From the NCBI GenBank assembly GCA_021780215.1, contig JAJXZD010000213.1, positions 1 through 54,079 of the forward strand: DNA of 54,079 bases, written 5' to 3'. Positions 1 to 7,816 of the stretch are shown here, one piece after another. The DNA is from Acidobacteriota bacterium. Lineage in GTDB: Bacteria > Acidobacteriota > Terriglobia > Acidiferrales > UBA7541. The notes under the pieces are model-generated. The model made no database searches, was not told the origin of the DNA, and saw only the letters and a list, made by a program, of their open reading frames with translations. Each line of letters starts with the position of its first letter. Within the stretch, counting starts at the first letter, position 1. The position numbers and the translations under genes were made by a program.

Positions 1-63
1 AATAAGCCCCTTTTACGAGATAGTGTGCGCCAGCGGGCCCAGAAGATTGCTCGCTCTGACTAG
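1..63 (+). CDS. possible 3' end of an upstream gene (partial)
   Basis: Frame 1 is open from the first base of the window to a TAG at 61-63 and gives 20 residues rich in Arg and Leu. The stop lies 2 nt before the ATG of the next gene, as expected for a tandem pair. Twenty residues are too few to assign a family, and an open frame of this length can occur by chance. Confidence 0.25.
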   Translation, partial: NKPLLRDSVRQRAQKIARSD

Positions 64-65
64 CA

Positions 66-1214
66 ATGTCCCCGGCGAGAAACACCCCTCTTCTGGGCCC
101 ATTCAAATCCGCTGACAAATCAGCAAGAGCACCGCAAGACCACGTGGCGGGCAGGTGCGTGCGTGTGCGCTGGCTGCCGGCAATCGCCGCCGTTTTTCTA
201 GCGATCGCGGGACTGGGCGCAGCCGGGAAAGTCCCTACCCGCGTCGCCTATGTGAGCGAACAAGAGGGCGGAATTTCCGTAATTGATCTGTCCACTCTTA
301 CGGTGGTGAAGCGCATCCAGCCGGAGAATACTGCGCCCCGCGGGCTGGGCCTCAGCTTCGACGGCAGATATCTTTTCACCGCCAACAAGGACACCGCGGA
401 CGCGACCGTGTACGACACCCGCGGGCTGAGCCTGCGCCCTGCCCGGCGTATCCCCGTGGGGAATAATCCCGAGTTCGTGAAGATCAATCCAAGCGGCACG
501 CGAATCTTCACCTCCTTTGAGCCGGCATCCACCGGCGGCCCTCCCGCGGCGGGGAGCCAAACCACCGAAGAACAGGAGCCTCCTTCTCAAATTGTCGAAT
601 TCCGCGTGGGAGACTGGGCGCGCCGACGCACCTTCACCGCCGGCATCGAAACCGAAGGACTGGAATTCTCCGCCGATGGCAAGCAGTTGATCGTGGCCAA
701 TGAAGGACAGAACACCCTGGGCATCTACGACGTCGCCACCGGGAAACCTCTCCGCACGGTCAATTTGGCAGATGCAGGAAAGCTGCCGCGCGGAGTGAAG
801 CGCTCGCCTCTGGGCAATGGCTACGCGGTGACGATGGAGGAATCGGGGACCTTGGTTCTGCTGGACCGAGCTTTTCACGTGGTGCGCACAGCGCCCACCG
901 GCGCGAGGCCTTATGGCGTCGCATATGACCGCAGCGGGACACGCATCCTTGTGGCCGCGGCGGCCGCGCGGAAACTTCAGGTATTCACCGCCGATTCCCT
1001 TCAGCCTGTCGGCGAGGTGTCCGTCGGCCAGCGCTGCTGGCATTTCACCTTCACGCCAGATGATTCCAAACTCCTGGTGGCGTGCGGGCGCTCGAACGAC
1101 GTGTACGTGATTGACGCAAAATCTTACCGGGTGCTCAAAATCCTCGACGGATTCCGGATGCCCTGGGGCATCGTCACCTTTCCGCGTTCCTACGGCAGCC
1201 TCGATTTGCCCTGA
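66..1214 (+). CDS. secreted YVTN-type beta-propeller protein
   Basis: The 382-aa protein has an internal hydrophobic stretch at about residues 35-50, followed by AAG, which looks like a signal peptide. The true start may therefore be a GTG at 159 or 165 rather than the ATG at 66. The mature part holds repeats of the YVTN/40-residue propeller kind, with units such as FSADGKQLIVANE and ATGKPLRTV. The C-terminal part (VGQRCWHFTFTPDD, SNDVYVIDA, MPWGIV) resembles the propeller proteins found with PQQ-dependent alcohol catabolism. No PQQ dehydrogenase lies in this window, so that link is only family resemblance. It probably acts in the periplasm as a binding or scaffold protein. A Pro/Gly/Glu-rich insert near residues 155-175 breaks one blade. 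The convergent M28 peptidase gene ends 50 nt downstream. Confidence 0.75.
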   Translation: MSPARNTPLLGPFKSADKSARAPQDHVAGRCVRVRWLPAIAAVFLAIAGLGAAGKVPTRVAYVSEQEGGISVIDLSTLTVVKRIQPENTAPRGLGLSFDGRYLFTANKDTADATVYDTRGLSLRPARRIPVGNNPEFVKINPSGTRIFTSFEPASTGGPPAAGSQTTEEQEPPSQIVEFRVGDWARRRTFTAGIETEGLEFSADGKQLIVANEGQNTLGIYDVATGKPLRTVNLADAGKLPRGVKRSPLGNGYAVTMEESGTLVLLDRAFHVVRTAPTGARPYGVAYDRSGTRILVAAAAARKLQVFTADSLQPVGEVSVGQRCWHFTFTPDDSKLLVACGRSNDVYVIDAKSYRVLKILDGFRMPWGIVTFPRSYGSLDLP

Positions 1215-1266
1215 ACTGCCGTCTGATTCATCGCTCCATCATTCGACTCGACGACACGCGGCGGAC

Positions 1267-3474
1267 TCACGGCTGCATCGGTGGCGACGCGGCCGTCATC
1301 TGCCGGGCCATGCGTTCAATCTCGCCTAGACGCACCGAAGCGCGCCGCAATGCCGCCGCCAGCGCCTGAGCTTCCTGATGAAGCGTGCTGGAATCGCCTG
1401 AATCGAGCGCCTCGGCCACGCCTGGCAGCACCTCCGCGGCGTAACCTGCATAACTGCCGGGCGCGAAGATGGTGTGCTTGTACCACGGGCGGCCCGCAAG
1501 CCCTTCGGGATTGAGAAAATCCTGTTCAACGGCAGCGAGGCCACGGTTGAGCTGTTCTTCCTGCGCGGAATCCAATTTGACATTGGCGAGGGAGCCCAGA
1601 GCGGACGAAGCGCGAGAAGCCGCGTTGACAAGCTCGGCCGAGGCATCCGCAACGGGCTTGAGGCTGGCCTCCGCGTCGCTATTGCCCGGGATGCGCGCAT
1701 TGACCTGTTTCACCGCGCGGGCGATCTCCTCGGCATACGCCGAGTAATCGAAAGGCAGGATATCCGCCGCGTCCAGACGCAGCGCCAAAATTCCCAGAAT
1801 GCGCGCAAGCGCCGCATGATAGGCAAACTGCGGGTCGCCGAACCGCTGCATCCACAGGAAGTCATCGTAGAGAGAATGATAGACGCCATAGTCGCCGGTG
1901 AATCCAAGGTCCATCGAGGGAATCCCCGCGAAATCGAGGAACGCAGAATAGTCCGAGCCTGAGCCGAGATTTCCGACGGGAGCCTCGTTGGCATTCTTCG
2001 CTTCGGGGGCCAGTCGTGCGGTGCCGGAAATCTCCTTCCGGCCGGAGGCGGCGTGCTCTTGCCATGCCTGGTAGACACTCATGCCAGTCGCGGGGTCGGA
2101 GACTTGCCGGGCGGCATCGCGAACCAGCTCGCCGAGCGATGGCGAGGCCGAAGCTCCGAAATTCGGTCCGGTGACACCCACATCCGTATTGACGTAAACG
2201 AGAGCATGGCCTTGCAGCCGGGCCCGATACTGCTCCACCCATTCGGTCGAGCCCAGGAGGCCGGGCTCCTCGCCATCCCACGAGCAGAAAACGATCGTGC
2301 GGCGCGGTTTCCAACCGGAACGCGCGAGCTCACCCAAGGCGCGCGCGGCCTCGAGCATGGAGGCTGTCCCACTGCCCGGATCGGCGGCTCCGAAAACCCA
2401 GGCGTCATGATGATTTCCGAAAAGAATCCACTGGTTCGCTTCGGCCCCCTGCAACTTGGCGATGACGTCGTAGATCGGCCGCTCCCGATAATCCATCACC
2501 AGTTTCATGTGAACCGTCGCTTTTCCTGGCCCCAGGTGATAAGTGAACGGCAGGGCACCCTGCCACTCGCGCGGAACAGTGCGGCCTCCAAGCTTAGCGA
2601 GGAGGACGGCGGCATCCTGTGCGCTGATAGGCATCGTGGGAATGTGCGGAAGGTCGGCGGCATCCTGTGGGGCCAGCCGCTTCACCCCCGGCGTGGACGC
2701 CACGCCAGGGGTCAGTGGATCGCCCGGATAAATTTGTGTGTACTGGACGGCTCCGCGCTGAATTCCTCCCATGGGGCGCCATGGCCCGCGGGGGTAGACA
2801 TCCCCTGCGGCATAGCCGTCATCCTGCGGGTCCGAGTAGAGAATCAACCCCACCGCGTGATGCTCCTCCGCCAGCTTGGCCTTGATGCCGCGATATCCGA
2901 GGCCGTAGCGCGCAATGACAATCTTTCCGGTAACCTGCACGCCCCGCCGGGCCAGCTCGCGGTAGTCCGCAAGCATGCCGTAGTTCGCATACACGACGGG
3001 CGCCGTGATCTCACCTGAGGGCGAATAGGCATTGAATGCCATGACGGCACGCTTGTCGAAGGTTTGAGGATCCCCTGGGATTGGTGGCTCGGGAGTGGCC
3101 AGGACTCGGCGGGAGGGCCGGGTCATCTCGAGTTGGACGATACGCGGCTGGGGCAGCCAGACCGTGTAGCTGACAATCTGGGCGTCAAAGCCAAAACTGC
3201 GATAGCGATCCAGCAACCACAGGGCCACGCGATGGCTGGCCTCTGTTCCGGCCATGTGCGGCTCGCTGGTGAGCCGCCGCAAATTCTCCTCCGCCTGCCG
3301 AGCCGTGACGATCTCTTGAAGTTTTCTCTCCCATTCTCTCTCGGCCCGAGCGCGGGTGGGGGCGAATCCGGAAATATTCCGTGCGTCCTGAGCGCCAATG
3401 GAACAATCCAGAGCAAGAACGCAAAGCAAGACCCCAATTGCAGTGGCGGCCACACGCCATGAAAAGAAACGCAT
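1267..3474 (-). CDS. secreted M28 family zinc metallopeptidase (glutamate carboxypeptidase II-like)
   Basis: The 735-aa protein begins with a clear signal peptide (MRFFSWRVAATAIG, then a Leu/Val-rich core ending SIGA). A protease-associated (PA) domain follows at about residues 145-290. The catalytic M28B domain carries the expected zinc ligands: His355 in GNHHDAW, bridging Asp365 in ADPGSG, the Glu402-Glu403 pair in SWDGEE, an Asp in NTDVGV and a His in YHSLYDD. The C-terminal 150 residues match the dimerisation domain of this family. Length and domain order are those of prostate-specific membrane antigen relatives, which cleave C-terminal residues from peptides. The start is the second of two adjacent ATGs, chosen because GAGG lies 5 nt upstream; an in-frame TTG at 3489 is less likely. 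A TAGAAT -10-like box lies at 3499-3504. Substrate is unknown. Confidence 0.9.
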   Translation of the reverse strand: MRFFSWRVAATAIGVLLCVLALDCSIGAQDARNISGFAPTRARAEREWERKLQEIVTARQAEENLRRLTSEPHMAGTEASHRVALWLLDRYRSFGFDAQIVSYTVWLPQPRIVQLEMTRPSRRVLATPEPPIPGDPQTFDKRAVMAFNAYSPSGEITAPVVYANYGMLADYRELARRGVQVTGKIVIARYGLGYRGIKAKLAEEHHAVGLILYSDPQDDGYAAGDVYPRGPWRPMGGIQRGAVQYTQIYPGDPLTPGVASTPGVKRLAPQDAADLPHIPTMPISAQDAAVLLAKLGGRTVPREWQGALPFTYHLGPGKATVHMKLVMDYRERPIYDVIAKLQGAEANQWILFGNHHDAWVFGAADPGSGTASMLEAARALGELARSGWKPRRTIVFCSWDGEEPGLLGSTEWVEQYRARLQGHALVYVNTDVGVTGPNFGASASPSLGELVRDAARQVSDPATGMSVYQAWQEHAASGRKEISGTARLAPEAKNANEAPVGNLGSGSDYSAFLDFAGIPSMDLGFTGDYGVYHSLYDDFLWMQRFGDPQFAYHAALARILGILALRLDAADILPFDYSAYAEEIARAVKQVNARIPGNSDAEASLKPVADASAELVNAASRASSALGSLANVKLDSAQEEQLNRGLAAVEQDFLNPEGLAGRPWYKHTIFAPGSYAGYAAEVLPGVAEALDSGDSSTLHQEAQALAAALRRASVRLGEIERMARQMTAASPPMQP

Positions 3475-3580
3475 CATCGCCTCACTCAAGCGGCGCCGAT
3501 TCTATCGCAGAAAGGGCGGCCCCGCCGAAATTCGCTCTGCGCTGGCGCCATATTCGAGCCTGTGCCCGCTCCAACGGCGC

Positions 3581-3586
3581 TATAAT
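3581..3586 (+). promoter_or_regulatory. candidate -10 box (TATAAT) upstream of the epimerase gene
   Basis: A perfect TATAAT lies about 88 nt before the ATG at 3674, in the region divergent from the M28 peptidase gene. No good -35 is present at 16-18 nt, so this is only a candidate. Confidence 0.35.
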
Positions 3587-3673
3587 TCCCAAGACGCTGG
3601 CCAAAGTTGGCGGTCCACTCCGCATGAGCCTGAAGAGCACGATGAACTGCGGAAATTTCTCGCGGACGAACCC

Positions 3674-4585
3674 ATGAAGGTCATAATCTCGGGCGCATCG
3701 GGATTGACGGGCAGGGCCCTCGTCCATGCACTTCGGGCGAAAGGACATAGTGTGTGCCGCTTGGTCCGCCCGGGTGGCTCCCTGTCGCCCGGAGATATCC
3801 GGTGGGATCCCACATCCGCAAGCGTTGACACAGCCGCCATGGAGGGCACCGACGCGCTCGTTCACCTAAGCGGAGCCAGCATCGCCAGTCACCGCTGGAC
3901 TCACGCTCGCAAGGCCGTGCTGCGATCCAGCCGCGTGGATTCGACTCGGGTACTGGTTGATGCGCTCTCCCATCTGCGCAAAAAGCCGCGCGCGTTCCTG
4001 TCCGCCTCTGCCACGGGCTACTATGGCAATCGCGGTGATGAGCTGCTGACGGAAGCCAGCGAGGGCGGAACTGACTTCCTCGCCCTCCTGGCGCGCGATT
4101 GGGAGTCCGAGGCCCAGCGCGCAAGCCTGGCCGGAATCCGCACCGTGCTCCTGCGATTCGGCCTCATCCTATCTGCAAAGGGCGGTGCACTCCCGATCAT
4201 GCTCCTGCCCTACCGTTTGTGCGTTGGCGGCCGCCTCGGCACGGGCACGCAATGGATATCCTGGGTAACCATCGAGGATGCAACCAACATTCTCCTGAGC
4301 ATTCTCGAAGATGAATCCCTTTCAGGCCCGGTCAATATCGTGTCCCCCAATCCGCTGCAGAACGCCGAGTTCACGCGCGCCGTGGCCAGGGCGCTTCACC
4401 GCCCCGCAGTCTTTCCCGCCCCGGCGTTCGTTCTGCGCGCCGTACTCGGCGAGATGGCCGACGCCCTGCTTCTGGCAAGCCAGCGCGTCAAGTCCGAACG
4501 CTTGCTCACTCTGGGTTATACGTTTCGTTTCACGGAAATCGAAGCCGCACTGCACGCAATCCTTCATGCAGACAAGAAAAGCTGA
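3674..4585 (+). CDS. TIGR01777-type NAD(P)-dependent epimerase/oxidoreductase
   Basis: The 303-aa protein is an atypical short-chain dehydrogenase of the YfcH/SDR39U1 type. The N-terminus has the dinucleotide-binding GASGLTG motif at about residues 7-13, and the middle carries the SASATGYYG stretch typical of the family, holding the Tyr of the SDR active site. The C-terminal part (LLTLGYTFRFTEIEAAL) is the DUF1731-like tail. Length fits the family. The start at 3674 puts the Rossmann beta-strand at residues 2-6; the open frame extends further upstream but without family similarity. The substrate of this family is not known. It is divergent from the M28 gene. Confidence 0.88.
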   Translation: MKVIISGASGLTGRALVHALRAKGHSVCRLVRPGGSLSPGDIRWDPTSASVDTAAMEGTDALVHLSGASIASHRWTHARKAVLRSSRVDSTRVLVDALSHLRKKPRAFLSASATGYYGNRGDELLTEASEGGTDFLALLARDWESEAQRASLAGIRTVLLRFGLILSAKGGALPIMLLPYRLCVGGRLGTGTQWISWVTIEDATNILLSILEDESLSGPVNIVSPNPLQNAEFTRAVARALHRPAVFPAPAFVLRAVLGEMADALLLASQRVKSERLLTLGYTFRFTEIEAALHAILHADKKS

Positions 4586-4669
4586 TTCGCTGCATCGCAA
4601 CCCGAACTGACGATTGTAGATTCCCTGCAACGCGCCAGCAGGAAGGCAGCAACGAGTCCCGAACTCAGA

Positions 4670-4807
4670 ATGGTTGTGTTCCGCGATGGAACGGTCAGGC
4701 AATGGATAATCAAAATGAAAACTCCGGATTACATTTCTGTGCCGGGTCTAACCAATCGGTGCAAACTAGAGTGGCTGGGGGAACACGCGGTCGAACGCTA
4801 TGCTTGA
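4670..4807 (+). CDS. possible small protein overlapping the diguanylate cyclase start
   Basis: After the epimerase stop the same frame remains open from 4586 to a TGA at 4805-4807. The first ATG in it is at 4670 and would give a 45-aa protein (beginning MVVFRDGTVRQW, ending EHAVERYA) that overlaps the ATG of the GGDEF gene by 8 nt, so the two could be translationally coupled. There is no clear Shine-Dalgarno, and third-position GC (roughly 55 %) is lower than in neighbouring genes, so it may be chance. I recognise no family. Confidence 0.3.
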   Translation: MVVFRDGTVRQWIIKMKTPDYISVPGLTNRCKLEWLGEHAVERYA

Positions 4808-5672
4808 AAAACATCCATCTCGAAACGAGGCACAACCGCACCCGGACTACTTCCGCGACCGCATGCAGAAGCTGGACCGACGCCAGTGGTGGCTATGGTC
4901 TTCCACACTCCTGGTGCTGGTTCTGCTCACTCTTGCCGTTGCATCCTTTGCGTTCCCCGCGATGCTCAGCAAGGAGCAGGAGACCTATTCCTTCTATCTG
5001 AATCAGGCTGTGCGGGCACTGGTCGGGATGGTCCTGCTGTTCAGCGTCTACCTGGTCTATCAACAAGTCCTGATCATGCGCATGAGAAATCAGATGGCGG
5101 ACCAGTTCCACGTACTCACCAAGGTGGAAAGTCTCACCAACGAGGTTTACAAGCTCGCGGCGCTCGATCAGCTGACCGGAATGTACAACAGACGATCCGG
5201 CGAACAGCGCCTGGCGGAAGAGATCACTCGGGCCTCCCGTTACGGTCGCCCCTTGACCATCCTGCTGATTGACATCGACGGATTGAAGCAGGTCAACGAC
5301 AAGCTGGGCCATGCGGCTGGCGATCTGCTGCTCAAAGGCTTCTCCGAACGCCTCCAAAGAGCTATCCGCGGCTCTGATCTTGCCTGTCGGCTTGGAGGGG
5401 ATGAATTTATGGTGCTGCTGCCCGAATGCCAGGTGGACAAGGTAAGACATGTTCTCAGCCGGGTCGACGGCCTCGAAATCGAGTATGAGGGGATAAAAAT
5501 TCCCTGCCGCTACTCGCGTGGATGGACCGACTACAAGCGCGGCGAAACCTCCGCCGAGCTGATCAAACGTGCCGACCAGGCGCTCTACGCCGATAAACGC
5601 GCCAGACACCGTTCCGGAAGCCAGCCCGGAGCGCCACCTCTCGCCAGCCCTGTTCCCCAGTCCATCGCCTGA
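4800..5672 (+). CDS. membrane-anchored diguanylate cyclase (GGDEF domain)
   Basis: The 290-aa protein makes cyclic di-GMP from two GTP. Two transmembrane segments lie at about residues 32-54 and 70-92, joined by a short loop of about 15 residues with no sensor domain. A short linker (about 95-120) leads into a complete GGDEF domain. The active-site loop is intact (GGDEF, residues 199-203), as is the metal/substrate motif IDIDGLKQVND. The inhibitory I-site RxxD (Arg190-Asp193) sits exactly five residues before GGDEF, so product feedback is expected. The C-terminus is a Pro/Ser-rich tail. A GGGGGA lies about 18 nt before the ATG, which is rather far. A PilZ protein at 21.4 kb could be a receptor, but nothing links them directly. 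Confidence 0.92.
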   Translation: MLEKHPSRNEAQPHPDYFRDRMQKLDRRQWWLWSSTLLVLVLLTLAVASFAFPAMLSKEQETYSFYLNQAVRALVGMVLLFSVYLVYQQVLIMRMRNQMADQFHVLTKVESLTNEVYKLAALDQLTGMYNRRSGEQRLAEEITRASRYGRPLTILLIDIDGLKQVNDKLGHAAGDLLLKGFSERLQRAIRGSDLACRLGGDEFMVLLPECQVDKVRHVLSRVDGLEIEYEGIKIPCRYSRGWTDYKRGETSAELIKRADQALYADKRARHRSGSQPGAPPLASPVPQSIA

Positions 5673-5732
5673 AAATTCTCATCGCGGCCTCGGCCGCCCG
5701 CTGCCGGAAACCGGCCCGGCCATGCGCGCGAT

Positions 5733-5748
5733 GTTTCTAATTCGAAAC
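5733..5748. promoter_or_regulatory. inverted repeat GTTTC-N6-GAAAC upstream of XRE regulator
   Basis: Two perfect 5-bp arms (5733-5737 and 5744-5748) around an AT-rich core (TAATTC) lie about 70 nt before the XRE gene, between it and the diguanylate cyclase. Dimeric XRE proteins often bind such symmetric sites in their own promoter. Binding is inferred from position and symmetry only. Confidence 0.35.
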
Positions 5749-5819
5749 AAATCCTCAAATACCGCTTGCGAGGGGCGAAGGTAACTCGTAACATTCCGGG
5801 CGTTGCTGGAAACGATACG

Positions 5820-6245
5820 ATGCCCAAAGAAAAGCCCAGAGTGAATATCGGAGAAGTCATCCGGTCCTATCGTAGCGACCGGGGACTTTCCCAAGGCGAC
5901 ATCGAGCGCCGCACCGGATTGCTCCGCTGCTATCTCTCTCGCGTCGAAAACGGCCATACTGTGCCCTCCCTCGAAACGCTTGCGAAAATCGCCGAGGCGA
6001 TGGAAATCAGCCTGGCCGATTTCTTTCCCGGCACGGACACCGCGCAGGACCGCGAGACCCGGAAGATGCTGGGCGAGCTTTCCGAAGAGGAGATTCGCTT
6101 CCTCGCGGAAATCAAGCGATACTCCAGTTCCCTTTCGAACGACGACAAGCGGCTGGTCCTGGCCATGATCCGAAAAATGGCCATCCCTGTTCCGCCTGTG
6201 CGCGGAACGAAGTCCAACGGCGCTTCCCATCGCGCCGAGTGCTGA
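5820..6245 (+). CDS. XRE family helix-turn-helix transcriptional regulator
   Basis: The 141-aa protein has a Cro/CI-type HTH at about residues 10-66: the recognition region reads LSQGDIERRTGLLRCYLSRV and is followed by ENGHTVPSLETLAKIAEAM, a very typical XRE pattern. The C-terminal half is charged and helical, without a recognisable ligand domain. The ATG at 5820 is preferred because the HTH then begins near the N-terminus; an in-frame ATG at 5766 would add 18 unlike residues. It stands alone between the GGDEF gene and ispG, and a symmetric site (5733-5748) may be its operator. The regulon is unknown. Confidence 0.88.
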   Translation: MPKEKPRVNIGEVIRSYRSDRGLSQGDIERRTGLLRCYLSRVENGHTVPSLETLAKIAEAMEISLADFFPGTDTAQDRETRKMLGELSEEEIRFLAEIKRYSSSLSNDDKRLVLAMIRKMAIPVPPVRGTKSNGASHRAEC

Positions 6246-6340
6246 AGGCTCGATCCAACCGCCGTTCCTTTTTCGTGCCGCGCCGGCTTCGCTCACATGG
6301 GATGCCATGTCAACCTCGGCGCCGCCTGAACAGACCTCAA

Positions 6341-6371
6341 CTGGCAAACAGCAGAGCGAATTCGCTAGAAT
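6341..6371 (+). promoter_or_regulatory. candidate promoter of ispG, possibly leaderless
   Basis: CTGGCA (6341-6346, 4/6 to the -35 consensus) is followed after 19 nt by TAGAAT (6366-6371, 5/6 to the -10). Only 9 nt separate the -10 from the ATG of ispG, so transcription would start at or next to the ATG; no Shine-Dalgarno is present. The 19-nt spacer is longer than ideal. Confidence 0.4.
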
Positions 6372-6380
6372 AGATTTTCC

Positions 6381-7682
6381 ATGACACGGCAACGGCACAA
6401 GACAGTCGGCGTAAAGGTCGGCAAGGTTTCCGTGGGCGGCGGAGCGCCGGTGGTGGTCCAGTCCATGACCAACACGGATACGGCCAACGCCGCGGCAACG
6501 GCGCAGCAATGCCTGGAACTCGCGCAGGCCGGCTCGGAGCTTGTCCGCATCACGGTGAACATGCCGGAGGCGGCCGCGACCGTTGCGGAAATTCGGCAGC
6601 GGTTGCTCGATAGCGGCTGCGATGTTCCCCTCATCGGTGATTTCCATTACAACGGCCACGTGCTGCTGACCAAATACCCCGCCTGCGCCGCCGCTCTCGA
6701 CAAGTACCGCATCAACCCCGGCAACGTGGGCCATGGCCAGCGGCGCGATGAGCAGTTCGCCACAATCTGCAAAGTAGCGCGGGATCATGGCAAGCCGGTG
6801 CGCATCGGCGTGAACGGCGGCTCGCTGAATCAGGAGCTGGTGATGCGCAAAATGCAGGAGAACACGGACGCCGACCTCGGCAAGACTTCCGAGGAGATCC
6901 TCAACGAGTGCATGGTCCTCTCGGCGCTGGAATCCACGGAACTGGCGCTCGAATCCGGGCTGCGCCAGGACCAGATCATCATTTCCTGCAAGGTGTCCCG
7001 GCCGCGCGATCTGATCGACATTTATCGCGACCTCGCCGCGAAGACCGTCCAGCCGCTGCATCTCGGGCTGACTGAAGCGGGGATGGGCGCCAAGGGGCTG
7101 ATCTGGTCGGCAGCTTCCATGAGCATCCTGCTCGATGAGGGCATCGGCGATACGATCCGCGTCTCGCTCACTCCGCGCCCCGGAGGCGACCGCCGCGAGG
7201 AAGTGTACGCGGCCTGCGAACTCCTGCAGGCGCTCGGCCTGCGCTCGTTCGCCCCGAGCGTGACGGCCTGCCCCGGTTGCGGCCGCACCACGAGCACCAC
7301 CTTCCAGGAACTGGCCGAAAGCATCCAGACCTACATCCGCGACAACATGCCGGAATGGAAGCGCCGATACGAGGGCGTCGAGAATTTGAAGCTTGCGGTG
7401 ATGGGCTGCATCGTCAACGGGCCCGGCGAGTCCCGGGCCGCCAACATCGGAATCAGCCTGCCGGGCACCGGAGAGGCTCCGCGCTGCCCGGTCTACATTG
7501 ACGGGCAGAAATTCACCACGCTGGAAGGCACCTACGAGCTGTTGTCCGCCGCGTTTCAGGCGCTGGTCAGCGATTACATTGAGACGAAATACCCTCGGCG
7601 TAAGGATCCCCCCGCGCCGGCTCCGGCGGGAGACGCTCCGGGCAACCGGGCGGCCCAGCGCCCCCTCGCCCGACAGCAGTAG
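6381..7682 (+). CDS. ispG: 4-hydroxy-3-methylbut-2-enyl diphosphate synthase
   Basis: IspG (GcpE) makes HMBPP from MEcPP in the methylerythritol phosphate pathway to isoprenoids, using a [4Fe-4S] cluster in the cytoplasm. The 433-aa protein shows the N-terminal TIM-barrel signature ([17 protein letters not shown], then VRITVN) and INPGNVG. The C-terminal reductase-like domain carries the cluster ligands Cys297 and Cys300 (CPGCGRT), Cys343 and Glu350 (CIVNGPGES). It belongs to the longer bacterial version, and a Pro/Ala-rich tail of about 25 residues follows the conserved fold. No other MEP gene is nearby. The mRNA may be leaderless (see the promoter at 6341-6371). Confidence 0.97.
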   Translation: MTRQRHKTVGVKVGKVSVGGGAPVVVQSMTNTDTANAAATAQQCLELAQAGSELVRITVNMPEAAATVAEIRQRLLDSGCDVPLIGDFHYNGHVLLTKYPACAAALDKYRINPGNVGHGQRRDEQFATICKVARDHGKPVRIGVNGGSLNQELVMRKMQENTDADLGKTSEEILNECMVLSALESTELALESGLRQDQIIISCKVSRPRDLIDIYRDLAAKTVQPLHLGLTEAGMGAKGLIWSAASMSILLDEGIGDTIRVSLTPRPGGDRREEVYAACELLQALGLRSFAPSVTACPGCGRTTSTTFQELAESIQTYIRDNMPEWKRRYEGVENLKLAVMGCIVNGPGESRAANIGISLPGTGEAPRCPVYIDGQKFTTLEGTYELLSAAFQALVSDYIETKYPRRKDPPAPAPAGDAPGNRAAQRPLARQQ

Positions 7683-7816
7683 GCCGGCGCACTCTCGCCC
7701 GCGGAAGATCTTCCCCGTCGCGCCTCAAACCCACAGACCACAATAGGCCGCGTTGTGCAGGCACGCTGCGCTTTGCGATACACTCGCCCTCGGGCAGACA
7801 GCCGAGGCAACGGTTC

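Noticed and set aside
4586-4799. Possible c-di-GMP riboswitch before the GGDEF gene
   Set aside because: I could not find the conserved GEMM elements; the spacer is better explained as a possible small ORF or plain leader.
5679-7061. A 460-codon minus-strand frame across the XRE gene and ispG
   Set aside because: It is antisense to ispG with no recognisable domain or start signals.
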